A stretch of DNA of 59,230 bases, from contig CANIBQ010000024.1 of the NCBI GenBank assembly GCA_947465645.1, forward strand, positions 1 to 59,230, in the 5' to 3' direction. Shown piece by piece: positions 45,562-53,777 of the stretch (the first letter of the stretch is position 1; each line of letters begins with the position of its first letter). Under the pieces are notes generated by a model. The model saw only the letters and a program-made list of their open reading frames with translations, ran no database searches and had not been told where the DNA came from. Position numbers and translations under genes: made by a program. The stretch is from Acidobacteriota bacterium (lineage in GTDB: Bacteria > Acidobacteriota > Vicinamibacteria > Vicinamibacterales > UBA2999).

Positions 45562-45600
45562 TGACTTCTCCCTGTGCCGACCCTATCGTACCAGCAGTTC

Positions 45601-46056
45601 ATGGGCGGAAACACGTTTCGTCCGTTCGGCGGGCCGCAGGTTGCGGTGATCGGCAGCGAAGACAGCCACCACGAGGTGAGCTGCTTCGCCGACGAGGTCG
45701 TCATCGATTTTCCGTCGATGGCGCCCGCGGTCGATCGCATCCGTAGCGCGTTTCTCGCGGGTGAGCGCGCGGCCGCGCTCGGCGCCGCGATCAGCCTGTC
45801 TCCGCGCGAAGCGGCGGCGGGCGCCACTGTGCCGCTCGATGTGCCGGTGCGCTGCACCTGCCACTACTGCGGCGGCCGCGGCGAATCGTGGGCCGAACCG
45901 TGCCCGTGCTGCAGCGGCAACGGATTCGAGCTCCTGCACCATCAGCTCCGCGTCTCGGTGCCGGCCGGCGTGGCCGACGGCACGCGCTTCCACTTCACGG
46001 TCACACCGCGGCATCACCCGCCCACCCGCATCGAGCTTCACATTCGCGTCGAGTAA
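45601..46056 (+). CDS. DnaJ C-terminal/zinc-finger-like protein without a J domain
   Basis: ATG 45601 gives 151 residues; a GTG at 45574 adds nine more. From residue ~60 it reads like a DnaJ substrate-binding domain (ISLSPREAAAGATVPLDVPVRC). A shortened zinc centre follows, with two of the usual four CxxCxGxG repeats (CHYCGGRG, CPCCSGNG), then LRVSVPAGVADGTRFHFTV. There is no HPD-bearing J domain, so it cannot stimulate DnaK in the usual way. It may bind or hold client proteins. The next gene starts right after its stop. Confidence 0.75.
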   Translation: MGGNTFRPFGGPQVAVIGSEDSHHEVSCFADEVVIDFPSMAPAVDRIRSAFLAGERAAALGAAISLSPREAAAGATVPLDVPVRCTCHYCGGRGESWAEPCPCCSGNGFELLHHQLRVSVPAGVADGTRFHFTVTPRHHPPTRIELHIRVE

Positions 46057-46437
46057 GTGGAACGTCACATCGGCCTCCTGGCCATCCTGAACAGCCTCTG
46101 GGGTGCGCTCGCGATGCTGGTGGGCGTATCGATGCTGCTGCTGTCTGCGGGCGCGCTGGCGATCCTGGTAGCGCCGGACGCCCGCGCTGTCGGTTTCGCG
46201 GCCGGACTGACTGCGGGCACGTTTGCCGTTATCGGCGTCTTTTCGGTGCTCTGGGGTGGCGCGCACCTGTGGGCCGCCGCCCGGCTCCGGCGTCACCACG
46301 CGTCGGGCCGCGTACTGGCACTCGGACTGGCCGTCGTCAACCTGCTCATCCTCCCGTTCGGCACGGCGCTCGGCATCTACGCGATGTGGGTGCTGCTGAC
46401 CAACGAGGGCCGGCGGGTGTTCGAGCCCGCGCGCTAA
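46057..46437 (+). CDS. Small multi-pass membrane protein
   Basis: The GTG start directly follows the previous stop. The 126-residue product has about four hydrophobic helices: LLAILNSLWGALAMLVGVSM, ALAILVAP, GLTAGTFAVIGVFSVLWGGA and ALGLAVVNLLILPFGTALGI. The layout is like small DUF-type membrane proteins; no known family assigned. Probably co-translated with the DnaJ-like gene, just before mrp. Confidence 0.75.
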   Translation: MERHIGLLAILNSLWGALAMLVGVSMLLLSAGALAILVAPDARAVGFAAGLTAGTFAVIGVFSVLWGGAHLWAAARLRRHHASGRVLALGLAVVNLLILPFGTALGIYAMWVLLTNEGRRVFEPAR

Positions 46438-46440
46438 GAT
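46435..46440 (+). promoter_or_regulatory. -10-like box TAAGAT, 6 nt before mrp
   Basis: TAAGAT, AAGGGG and ATG follow in a row. The AAGGGG is too close to the ATG to be a good ribosome site. The spacing equals that of the fumarase and M16 boxes. It overlaps the stop codon of the membrane gene. Confidence 0.4.
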
Positions 46441-46446
46441 AAGGGG

Positions 46447-47550
46447 ATGCACGCCACGCTGGACAGCGCCATGGTCCTCGACGCGCTCCGCGTCATCGTC
46501 GACCCCGACCTCAGTCGAGACATCGTCTCTCTCGGCTTCATCAAGAACCTGGCGATCGACATGGGACGCGTGTCGTTCACGATTGAGCTGACGACACCCG
46601 CGTGTCCGGTGAAGGAGCAGATGCACGACCAGGCCATCGCGGCGGTGCGCGCACTGCCCGGGGTCTCTGACGTCACCGTCCAGATGTCCGCCAACGTCCG
46701 GTCGGTGTCGGCGCCAGAGACAGGACGCACGCCGCTTCCCGGTGTGAAAAACGTGATCGCCGTCGGCGCAGGGAAGGGCGGCGTGGGCAAGACCACCGTC
46801 GCCGTCAACCTCGCGCTCGCCTTGACGAAGTGCGGAAGCCGCGTCGGCGTGCTCGACGCCGACATCTACGGTCCGAACGTGCCGATCATGCTCGGCATCA
46901 GGGACACGCAGTTGGTCACCGACGGCAAGCGGATCGTGCCTGCCGAGAAGTACGGCCTGCAGGTGGTGTCCATGGGTTTTCTGACGTCGGACGATTCGCC
47001 GGTGATCTGGCGGGGGCCGATGCTGCACGGCGCGGTGCAGCAATTTTTCCGCGACGTCGCCTGGGAAGATCTCGATTACCTGATTGTGGACATGCCGCCC
47101 GGCACGGGTGATGTGGCGCTCAGTCTCAGTCAGACCGTTCCGGTCGCCGGCGCCGTGCTCGTGACGACGCCGCAGCAGGTGTCGCTCGCGGATACGCGGC
47201 GGGCGATCCGCATGTACCAGAAGCTGAATATCGCGCCGCTGGGGCTCGTGGAGAACATGAGCTATTACGCCTGCACCAACTGCCACCACGAGGCGGACAT
47301 CTTCGGCCACGGCGGCGGCGAAACGCTGGCCTCCGCGATGGAAGTGCCGTTCCTCGGGCGGCTCCCGGTGTATCAGCCGATTCGCGAAGGCAGCGATACG
47401 GGCGTTCCTCTGGTGATCGGCGAGCCCGGTTCGCCGGCCGCGCGTGCGTTCATGACCGCGGCCGAGCGCACGGCCGCGCAGGTCTCGATCGCCGCGCACA
47501 AGAGCGCCGAAGCCAACAAGGGCAAGATTCCTCTCATTCAAGTCCGGTAG
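46447..47550 (+). CDS. mrp: Mrp/NBP35-type Fe-S cluster carrier ATPase
   Basis: The 367-residue protein starts with a DUF59/MIP18 domain (ALRVIVDPDLSRDIVSLGFIK). The P-loop domain with the deviant Walker A GKGGVGKTT at 109-117 follows, then DADIYGPNVPIMLG, LIVDMPPGTGD and the cluster-binding CxxC in YYACTNCHHEADIFG. It carries Fe-S clusters, and in the window joins the IscA/ErpA protein in Fe-S supply. It is followed 5 bp later by an M16 peptidase gene. Confidence 0.95.
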   Translation: MHATLDSAMVLDALRVIVDPDLSRDIVSLGFIKNLAIDMGRVSFTIELTTPACPVKEQMHDQAIAAVRALPGVSDVTVQMSANVRSVSAPETGRTPLPGVKNVIAVGAGKGGVGKTTVAVNLALALTKCGSRVGVLDADIYGPNVPIMLGIRDTQLVTDGKRIVPAEKYGLQVVSMGFLTSDDSPVIWRGPMLHGAVQQFFRDVAWEDLDYLIVDMPPGTGDVALSLSQTVPVAGAVLVTTPQQVSLADTRRAIRMYQKLNIAPLGLVENMSYYACTNCHHEADIFGHGGGETLASAMEVPFLGRLPVYQPIREGSDTGVPLVIGEPGSPAARAFMTAAERTAAQVSIAAHKSAEANKGKIPLIQVR

Positions 47551-47555
47551 CCTCC

Positions 47556-48869
47556 GTGGAATCCATCGACCTTCCGTTCGCCAAGCGAACGCTCGACAAC
47601 GGTCTGGACGTGATCGTGCACGAGGACCACCACGTGCCGATCGTGGCCGTGAACGTGTGGTACCACGTGGGCTCGAAGAACGAACGGCCCGGCCGCACCG
47701 GCTTCGCGCACCTGTTCGAGCATCTGATGTTCGAAGGCTCCGAGCACCACAACTCCGGCTACTTCCCGCCGCTGCAGCAGGCGGGCGCGCTGCTCAACGG
47801 ATCCACGAACACCGACCGGACCAACTACTGGGAAGTCGTGCCGACCAGCGCGGTTGACCTCGCGCTCTGGATGGAATCAGACCGTATGGGATACCTCCTG
47901 CCGGCGCTGACGCCGCAACGGTTCGAAACCCAGCGGGACGTTGTCCTGAACGAGCGGCGGCAGAACTACGAGAACCGGCCGTACGGCTTCGGGATGATGG
48001 CGATCTCGGCCGCGCTTTTTCCGCCGGATCATCCGTATCACTGGATGACCATTGGCGCCGCGGACGACATCGGCGCGATGCAGCTCGAGGATGTGCAGTC
48101 GTTCTTCCGCACGTATTACCACCCGTCGAACGCGTCGCTGGCCATCTGCGGGGCTATCCACGCGGAACGGGCGTTCGACCTCGCGGAGCAGTACTTCGGC
48201 GAGCTCCCTGGCGGTCCTATCCCCGCGCCGGTATCGGCGTCCGCGACATTGACCCGCGAGAGCAGGCTCGTACTCGAAGACCGCGTCGAGATGCCGCGGG
48301 TGTACATGGCCTGGCATTCACCGGCGATGTTCGGCGAAGGCGACGCGGAGATGGATCTGGCCGCCGATCTGCTCGCCAACGGCAAGACCTCGCGCTTGTA
48401 CCGCACGCTGGTCTACGAGCAGCGCCTCGCGCTGGACGTGTCGGCCTACCAGAGCTCGCGCGAGCTGGGCAGCTTCTTCCTGCTGGTGGCGACGGCCGCC
48501 CCAGGCCGCTCGCTGACCGAGATCGCGGCACTCATCGATACGGAGCTGCAGATGCTCTCCGACAAGGGACCGTCGGAGAGCGAGATGGTGCGCGCTGCGG
48601 CGCAGGCCGAGGCGCACTTCATGTACCGTCTTCAAACGGTAGGCGGGTTCGGCGGCAAGTCGGACCAGTTGAACGCGTACAACGTGTTCACCGGCAGCCC
48701 GGACTACTTCTCCGAAGACCTGGGGCGGTACCGAAGTGCCACGGTGGAAACTGTCCGCGCCGCGGTCAGGCGCTGCCTGGCATTCGATCGACGCGTGCTG
48801 CTCAGCATGGTTCCGCGCGGCCAGCTCGCGCTGGCGCTGCCGGGATCCGAGCCGGTGTCGGTCTCGTGA
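47556..48869 (+). CDS. M16-family zinc metallopeptidase, catalytic subunit (second pair)
   Basis: The 437-residue protein has HLFEH at 52-56 in TGFAHLFEHLMFEG and the Glu region ETQRDVVLNERRQNYE, so it looks active. The GTG start is 5 bp after mrp, without a ribosome site, suggesting coupling. It differs clearly from the M16 enzyme at 19.6 kb, so the two pairs are paralogues, not a recent duplication. It overlaps the inactive partner gene by 4 bases. Confidence 0.93.
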   Translation: MESIDLPFAKRTLDNGLDVIVHEDHHVPIVAVNVWYHVGSKNERPGRTGFAHLFEHLMFEGSEHHNSGYFPPLQQAGALLNGSTNTDRTNYWEVVPTSAVDLALWMESDRMGYLLPALTPQRFETQRDVVLNERRQNYENRPYGFGMMAISAALFPPDHPYHWMTIGAADDIGAMQLEDVQSFFRTYYHPSNASLAICGAIHAERAFDLAEQYFGELPGGPIPAPVSASATLTRESRLVLEDRVEMPRVYMAWHSPAMFGEGDAEMDLAADLLANGKTSRLYRTLVYEQRLALDVSAYQSSRELGSFFLLVATAAPGRSLTEIAALIDTELQMLSDKGPSESEMVRAAAQAEAHFMYRLQTVGGFGGKSDQLNAYNVFTGSPDYFSEDLGRYRSATVETVRAAVRRCLAFDRRVLLSMVPRGQLALALPGSEPVSVS

Positions 48870-50263
48870 TGAGGGCCGACCGCTCGCGACTGCCGCAGGT
48901 TGGACCCGACCCGGTATTCGTGTTTCCCGCAATCGTCCGCCACACGCTGGCAAACGGGCTGGAAGTGCGGACGCTCGAACATCACAGCGTGCCCGTCGTC
49001 ACGTTCGTCATGCAGGTTGACGGTGGATCGGGGGCCGACCCGGCCGGCCGTGAGGGCCTCGCGGCGATGACCGCCGACATGGTGGACGAGGGCACCGGCG
49101 CCATGAGCGCGATCGACGTGTCGGAGGCGCTTGCGATGATTGGCGCCGAATACGACGTCGACGTCGGCGCCGATGCGACCGTACTGACGCTGACGACGCT
49201 GGCCCGCTTTGCGGAGCGCGGCTCGTCGATACTCGCTGACTTGCTGACGCGGCCAAGCCTTCGCCGCGAAGACTTCGATCGCGTGCGGCAGCTTCGGCTC
49301 GACCGGCTTCGCCAGCTCAAGGATTCTCCGCCAGCCGTTGCCGAGCGCGCGTTTCTGCGGCTGTTGTACGGGGACCACCCGTACGGACATCTATCGATCG
49401 GCCACGATGCGGCGCTTCGCCGGCTGGACCTGGCCGACGTCACGACATTCCATGCGGCCACATTCGCGCCTTCGCGCAGCGCGCTGGTCGTCGCCGGGGC
49501 GATGTCACACGAGAGATTGCTGCGGCTGGCGGAAGACGCCTTCGGACACTGGACCGACGATGATGCGGCCCGCGACGCCGTGCCGGTGGCGGCAGCGGAC
49601 CTCGAGCCGGCGGCCGCGGCTCCGCGCGTCGCGGTGGTGTCGCGGGAGGGCGCGGCGCAATCCGAGCTGCGCATCGGTCATCTCTCCGCGCGCCGGGACA
49701 CCCCGGACTATGCGTCGCTGGTGGTGATGAACGCCCTCCTCGGCGGCCAGTTCGTGAGCCGGGTCAACCTGAAGCTGCGCGAAGAGAAGGGCTACACCTA
49801 CGGCGCGCGCACCGGTTTCGACTGGCGGCGCGGGCTCGCGCCGTTCGTGCTCCAGGCCAGCGTGCACACCGCCGCGACGGCCGACGCGATCCGCGACTCG
49901 CTGCACGAACTCGACGCCATCCGGGGCTCGCGTCCGCCGTCCGACAGCGAGATGACGTTGGCGAAGGCGTCGCTGACGCGCGGGTATCCCCGCAATTTCG
50001 AAACGGCCAACCAGGTGGCGCGCTCGGTGGCGCAGTTGGTGTTGTATGACCTGCCCGATTCCTACTTCGAGAACTTCGTGCCTCGCGTGAACGCCGTCAC
50101 CGCCGCCGACGTCACACGCGCTGCGCAGAAGTATCTCGATCCCGCCCGCGTGACCACCCTCATCGTCGGCGACTACGCCGCGATCGGGCGGTCGCTCGAC
50201 GCACTGGGTCTCGGCGACGTCCAGCTCCAGGCCTCAGACATCACTGACGCCGGGCCTTCATGA
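48866..50263 (+). CDS. M16-family peptidase-like protein, non-catalytic subunit (second pair)
   Basis: The 465-residue protein aligns with M16 subunits but has AAMTADMVDEGT where HxxEH would be, so it cannot bind zinc. The C-terminal half keeps GGQFVSRVNLKLREEKGYTYGARTG, the family arginine/tyrosine motif. It is inferred to form a heterodimer with the preceding active subunit. Its stop overlaps the CoA-transferase start (ATGA). Confidence 0.9.
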   Translation: MMRADRSRLPQVGPDPVFVFPAIVRHTLANGLEVRTLEHHSVPVVTFVMQVDGGSGADPAGREGLAAMTADMVDEGTGAMSAIDVSEALAMIGAEYDVDVGADATVLTLTTLARFAERGSSILADLLTRPSLRREDFDRVRQLRLDRLRQLKDSPPAVAERAFLRLLYGDHPYGHLSIGHDAALRRLDLADVTTFHAATFAPSRSALVVAGAMSHERLLRLAEDAFGHWTDDDAARDAVPVAAADLEPAAAAPRVAVVSREGAAQSELRIGHLSARRDTPDYASLVVMNALLGGQFVSRVNLKLREEKGYTYGARTGFDWRRGLAPFVLQASVHTAATADAIRDSLHELDAIRGSRPPSDSEMTLAKASLTRGYPRNFETANQVARSVAQLVLYDLPDSYFENFVPRVNAVTAADVTRAAQKYLDPARVTTLIVGDYAAIGRSLDALGLGDVQLQASDITDAGPS

Positions 50264-51441
50264 AGCCATCTGGCCCGTTGTTCGGTCTCACGGTGCTCGA
50301 CCTGACACGCGCGCGGTCGGGGCCGACGGCCGTGCGTCAGCTCGCCGACTGGGGCGCCGACGTGATCTTGATCGAGGCGCCCGCCGACCAGGACAACGAC
50401 CTCACGGTCGGCGGCCGCGACGGATCCGACTTCCAGAATCTCCATCGCAACAAGCGCAGCATCACGCTGAACCTCAAGAACGAAGAGGGCTTCGCGATCC
50501 TGCGGCGGATGATCGCCGGGGCCGACGTACTGGTCGAGAACTTTCGCCCCGGCGTGATGGCGCGGCTCGGCGTCGGCTACGAGGCCGCCCGATCGATCAA
50601 CCCGCGCCTGGTGTTCGCCAGCATCACGGGATTCGGGCAGGATGGACCGTACCGCGACCGCCCGGGATTCGACCAGATCGCGCAAGGCATGGGCGGTCTC
50701 ATGTCGATCACCGGCATTCCCGGCCAGGGCCCGCTGCGCGTCGGAATTCCAATCGCGGATCTCTGCGCGGGTCTCCTGTGCGCGCAGGGCATCCTACTGG
50801 CGCTGCTCGAGCGCGAACGGTCCGGCGAGGGACAGTGGGTGACGGCATCGCTCCTCGAGTCGCAGATCTTCATGCTCGACTTCCAGGCGTCGCGCTGGCT
50901 GAACGACGGCGAGGTCCCACGACAGGCCGGAAACAATCACCCCACCAGCATTCCGACCGGGGCGTTCAAGACAGCGGACGGCGAGATCAACATCGCCGCG
51001 AGCGGGCAGATCATCTGGGAACGCCTGTGCCGCGCGATCGGCGCCGAAGCCCTGATCGGCGATCCGGCATACGTCACTGAGGCCGCGCGATCCGAGAACC
51101 GCGACGCGCTCACCCGCGAGATCGAGCGCGGCCTGACCACTGCGGCAAGCGCCGTCTGGATCGATCGTCTCAACGCGGCGGGCGTACCGTGCGGCCCGAT
51201 CTACTCGGTGGACCAGGTCTTCGCCGATCCGCAAGTCTGCCATCTCAACATGGTCAACACGCTGGCATCACCTCACTACTCCCCCCTGCGCGTGGTTGGG
51301 CAGCCGGTGCATCTCTCGCGTACGCCCTCAGAGGTGCGCGTCCGGCCACCCGAACGCGGCGAACACGGCGGGGAGATCCTGGCGCAGTTCGGGTATGAGC
51401 CCGCGCAGGTCGCCGACCTGCGCGGGCGCGGAGTCATCTGA
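50260..51441 (+). CDS. Class III CoA transferase (CaiB/BaiF family)
   Basis: The 393-residue protein has the N-terminal VLDLTRARSGPTAVRQLADWGADVILIE, NKRSITLNLKNEEG, VLVENFRPGVMARLG, and the catalytic Asp in RPGFDQIAQGMGGLMS (Asp138). It moves CoA between organic acids; substrates of this family include carnitine, formate/oxalate, succinate and bile acids, and cannot be told apart here. The following gene encodes a crotonase, so a short acyl-CoA pathway is likely. Confidence 0.92.
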   Translation: MKPSGPLFGLTVLDLTRARSGPTAVRQLADWGADVILIEAPADQDNDLTVGGRDGSDFQNLHRNKRSITLNLKNEEGFAILRRMIAGADVLVENFRPGVMARLGVGYEAARSINPRLVFASITGFGQDGPYRDRPGFDQIAQGMGGLMSITGIPGQGPLRVGIPIADLCAGLLCAQGILLALLERERSGEGQWVTASLLESQIFMLDFQASRWLNDGEVPRQAGNNHPTSIPTGAFKTADGEINIAASGQIIWERLCRAIGAEALIGDPAYVTEAARSENRDALTREIERGLTTAASAVWIDRLNAAGVPCGPIYSVDQVFADPQVCHLNMVNTLASPHYSPLRVVGQPVHLSRTPSEVRVRPPERGEHGGEILAQFGYEPAQVADLRGRGVI

Positions 51442-51449
51442 GGGACGCG

Positions 51450-52241
51450 ATGGACAACGGCAGCAAGATCCTTGCGCGGGTGGACGGCCTGGTCGGCACG
51501 CTGACCTTCAACAACCCCGAGCGCCGCAACGCCATGTCACTCGAGATGTGGCGCGAGGCGTCCACCGTGCTCGAGACGTTCGCGACCAACCCGGAGGTGC
51601 GTGTCGTGGTGCTGACCGGCGCCGGCGGCAAAGCGTTCGTCTCCGGCGCCGACATCTCGAAGTTCGAGAGCGAACGAGGGTCGACCGAGGCGGTGGCTGC
51701 GTACGGCGCCGCAGTCGAGCGCCTGCAACAGGTCCTGATCGATCATCCGAAGCCGACCGTGGCCATGATTCGCGGCTACTGCATCGGGGGAGGCGTGAAC
51801 ATCGCGATCGCCTGTGACATGCGCATCTGCGACGAATCCGCCCGGTTTGGCATCCCCGCCGCGAAACTCGGTCTCGGGTACGGCCGGAGCTCGATCCGGC
51901 TGTTGCTCGACCTGGTGTCACGCCAGTTCGTGCACGAGCTGATCTTCACTGGACGTCACGTCGATGCGGCCGAGGCGTTTCACATGGGCCTGGTCAACCG
52001 CGTCGTGCCGGACAGCGACATCGAGGCTTACGTGTGCGGCCTGAGCGAGACGATCGCAGGCAACGCGCCCCTGACCATCCGCGCCACGAAGCGCACGGTG
52101 CGTGAGCTCCTCGGCGATGCGCGCGATCGCGACGACGCCGAGTCCGACCTCCTGGTGCAACAGTGTTTCGACAGCGCGGACTACGAGGAGGGGCGCCGTG
52201 CATTTCTCGAGAAGCGCAAGCCCGTGTTCACCGGCGCGTAA
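51450..52241 (+). CDS. Enoyl-CoA hydratase/isomerase (crotonase) family protein
   Basis: The 263-residue protein has the CoA-binding and oxyanion-hole motifs GGKAFVSGADISKF and RGYCIGGGVNIAIACDMRI. At the place of the first catalytic Glu of classical hydratases (PE in rat crotonase) it has PA in FGIPAAKLGLGYG. The second Glu region, HELIFTGRHVDAAEA, is kept. So it may be an isomerase, decarboxylase or hydrolase rather than a plain hydratase. GAGGGA precedes the ATG. It follows the CoA transferase in the same operon. Confidence 0.88.
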   Translation: MDNGSKILARVDGLVGTLTFNNPERRNAMSLEMWREASTVLETFATNPEVRVVVLTGAGGKAFVSGADISKFESERGSTEAVAAYGAAVERLQQVLIDHPKPTVAMIRGYCIGGGVNIAIACDMRICDESARFGIPAAKLGLGYGRSSIRLLLDLVSRQFVHELIFTGRHVDAAEAFHMGLVNRVVPDSDIEAYVCGLSETIAGNAPLTIRATKRTVRELLGDARDRDDAESDLLVQQCFDSADYEEGRRAFLEKRKPVFTGA

Positions 52242-52254
52242 CTCCCGCCCAGTC

Positions 52255-53520
52255 TTACAGCCAGCCCGGCACGACTAGAATCAGCCAGGTGACCGGCGGC
52301 GCCAGCGCGACCATCGAGAAACCCCACTGAAGAAGCCTCCGGAAGACCAGGTCGCGCTGGTCGTCCGGCGCGTTGGCCACGACCAACGAGCCACTGGTCG
52401 AGAACGGGCTCGAGTCCACGACAGACGCCGAGAGCGCGAGCGCCGTGATGAGCCCGATCGCGCTCACATCCTGCCGTTCGAGGAACGGCACGGCCAGCGG
52501 GATCAGTGTGCCCAGAATCCCCGTCGTCGAGGCGAACGCCGAGACGACGCCGCCGATATAGCAGATCAGGAGCGCGCCGGTGAGCGCCGTGCCCACCGCC
52601 GCAACGTGGCTGCCGAGATAGTTGACAGTGCCGAGAGCCTGCATCAGCGAGACGTAGGTCACGATGCCGCACACGAGCAGCGTGGTTGACCACGCAATCT
52701 GCTCGGTCGCACCTTTCGCGCCCTTTGCATCGAACGCCGACAGCAGCACCGCCACGACGAACGCCGAGAAGCCGACGTCCAGATCGAAAAAGAGCGCTCC
52801 GATCGTCAGAGCCATCAAGCCCGCTACGGTCAGCGCGCGGGGCCGATTGAGCCTGACGGCGGGTACTGCGACATCCGTCGGCGTCTCCATCGGAGCCAGG
52901 GGCCCGGCACGCTTCTGCCGGCCGAACAGGGCCACGATGATCACGCCGAGGATGATGTTGAAGAGCATGCTCCCGGCAAACAGCGTGAGCGGGCTGCCGT
53001 CGAGGCCATTGCGCTCGACCACGTTGTTGGTGATCAAGCCGAAGATGCCAATCGGTGAGAAGGAGCCAGCGCTCGCGCCGTTGACGACCATCAGGCCGAC
53101 CGGCACGGGGTGGAGATGGTAGCGGCGGGCCAGGCCGGCGCCGATCGGGGCGATCATCGCCACCGCCGCCGGACCCACCGCGCCGACGGCGGTGACGGCC
53201 GCCGTGACGAAGAACATGACCCACGGCACGAGGGAGACGCGCCCGTGTGCCGCCCGCATCGCGACGTCCACCAGCCAGTCCACGGTGCCATTGTTCCTGG
53301 CGATGGCGAACAGGAACGTGACCCCCGTGAGCACGATGAACAGATCGCCGGGAAATCCGCTGACGATGCTGTCAACCTTCGCAGCGGGCGTGCCGGGCAA
53401 CACGAACATCCCGACGATGAACGCGGCTGAAATCGCGAGCGCGCCCAGGTGGATCGGAAACACCGTCGCAATGAGAAAGATCGCGGCGAGCACGAGTATG
53501 GACGCCAGTTCGATGGACAT
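52255..53520 (-). CDS. MatC-like dicarboxylate carrier (SLC13/IT superfamily)
   Basis: The start at ATG 53520 gives 421 residues with about eleven transmembrane helices. The N-terminal part MSIELASILVLAAIFLIATV, the segment GFPGDLFIVLTGVTFLFAIARNNGTVDWL and NGASAGSFSPIGIFGLITNNVVERNG are typical of the MatC_N family, first named for a malonate carrier. A dicarboxylate import role is inferred. It is convergent with the crotonase gene (13 bp apart), so any link with the CoA-transferase and crotonase genes is by position only. Confidence 0.82.
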   Translation of the reverse strand: MSIELASILVLAAIFLIATVFPIHLGALAISAAFIVGMFVLPGTPAAKVDSIVSGFPGDLFIVLTGVTFLFAIARNNGTVDWLVDVAMRAAHGRVSLVPWVMFFVTAAVTAVGAVGPAAVAMIAPIGAGLARRYHLHPVPVGLMVVNGASAGSFSPIGIFGLITNNVVERNGLDGSPLTLFAGSMLFNIILGVIIVALFGRQKRAGPLAPMETPTDVAVPAVRLNRPRALTVAGLMALTIGALFFDLDVGFSAFVVAVLLSAFDAKGAKGATEQIAWSTTLLVCGIVTYVSLMQALGTVNYLGSHVAAVGTALTGALLICYIGGVVSAFASTTGILGTLIPLAVPFLERQDVSAIGLITALALSASVVDSSPFSTSGSLVVANAPDDQRDLVFRRLLQWGFSMVALAPPVTWLILVVPGWL

Positions 53521-53625
53521 GAGTCGTCTCAGGTGCCGGGTGAATGAGTGGCAGACCCGGGAGTCTCGCACAGAATCAGTTCAAGCGATGAGGCGCCCGT
53601 CGCGAACGCCGTGGAGGCCGGTGAA

Positions 53626-53754
53626 ATGTCCCCGCTCGCCCTCTCGCTCGCGGAAATCATCTACGACGCGCTGGCAAGCCTGTTCGATTACCTATGGTTG
53701 TCAGCTGCCGGTCGTCAGTTGCCAGCAGGATGCCCGTTCCGTTCTGACAACTGA
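53626..53754 (+). CDS. Possible 42-residue peptide gene
   Basis: GGAGG lies 9 nt before an ATG opening MSPLALSLAEIIYDALASLFDYLW, written here only as its first 20 residues MSPLALSLAEIIYDALASLF. These form an amphipathic or hydrophobic helix. The C-terminus runs into the heptad repeat and is probably repeat-derived. It may be real, or a gene truncated by the repeat. Confidence 0.3.
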   Translation: MSPLALSLAEIIYDALASLFDYLWLSAAGRQLPAGCPFRSDN

Positions 53755-53777
53755 CAACTGACAACTGACAACTGACT
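53697..53777. repeat. Heptad repeats (CTGACAA family), inverted pair
   Basis: At the right, CTGACAA is repeated four times in tandem; at the left GTTGTCAG...GTCAGTTGCC are inverted, diverged copies. It overlaps the stop codon of the alpha/beta hydrolase gene and can form a hairpin. Confidence 0.75.

Noticed and set aside
45583..47541. 652-codon minus-strand frame
   Set aside because: Antisense to the DnaJ-like, membrane and mrp genes, all of which have clear motifs.
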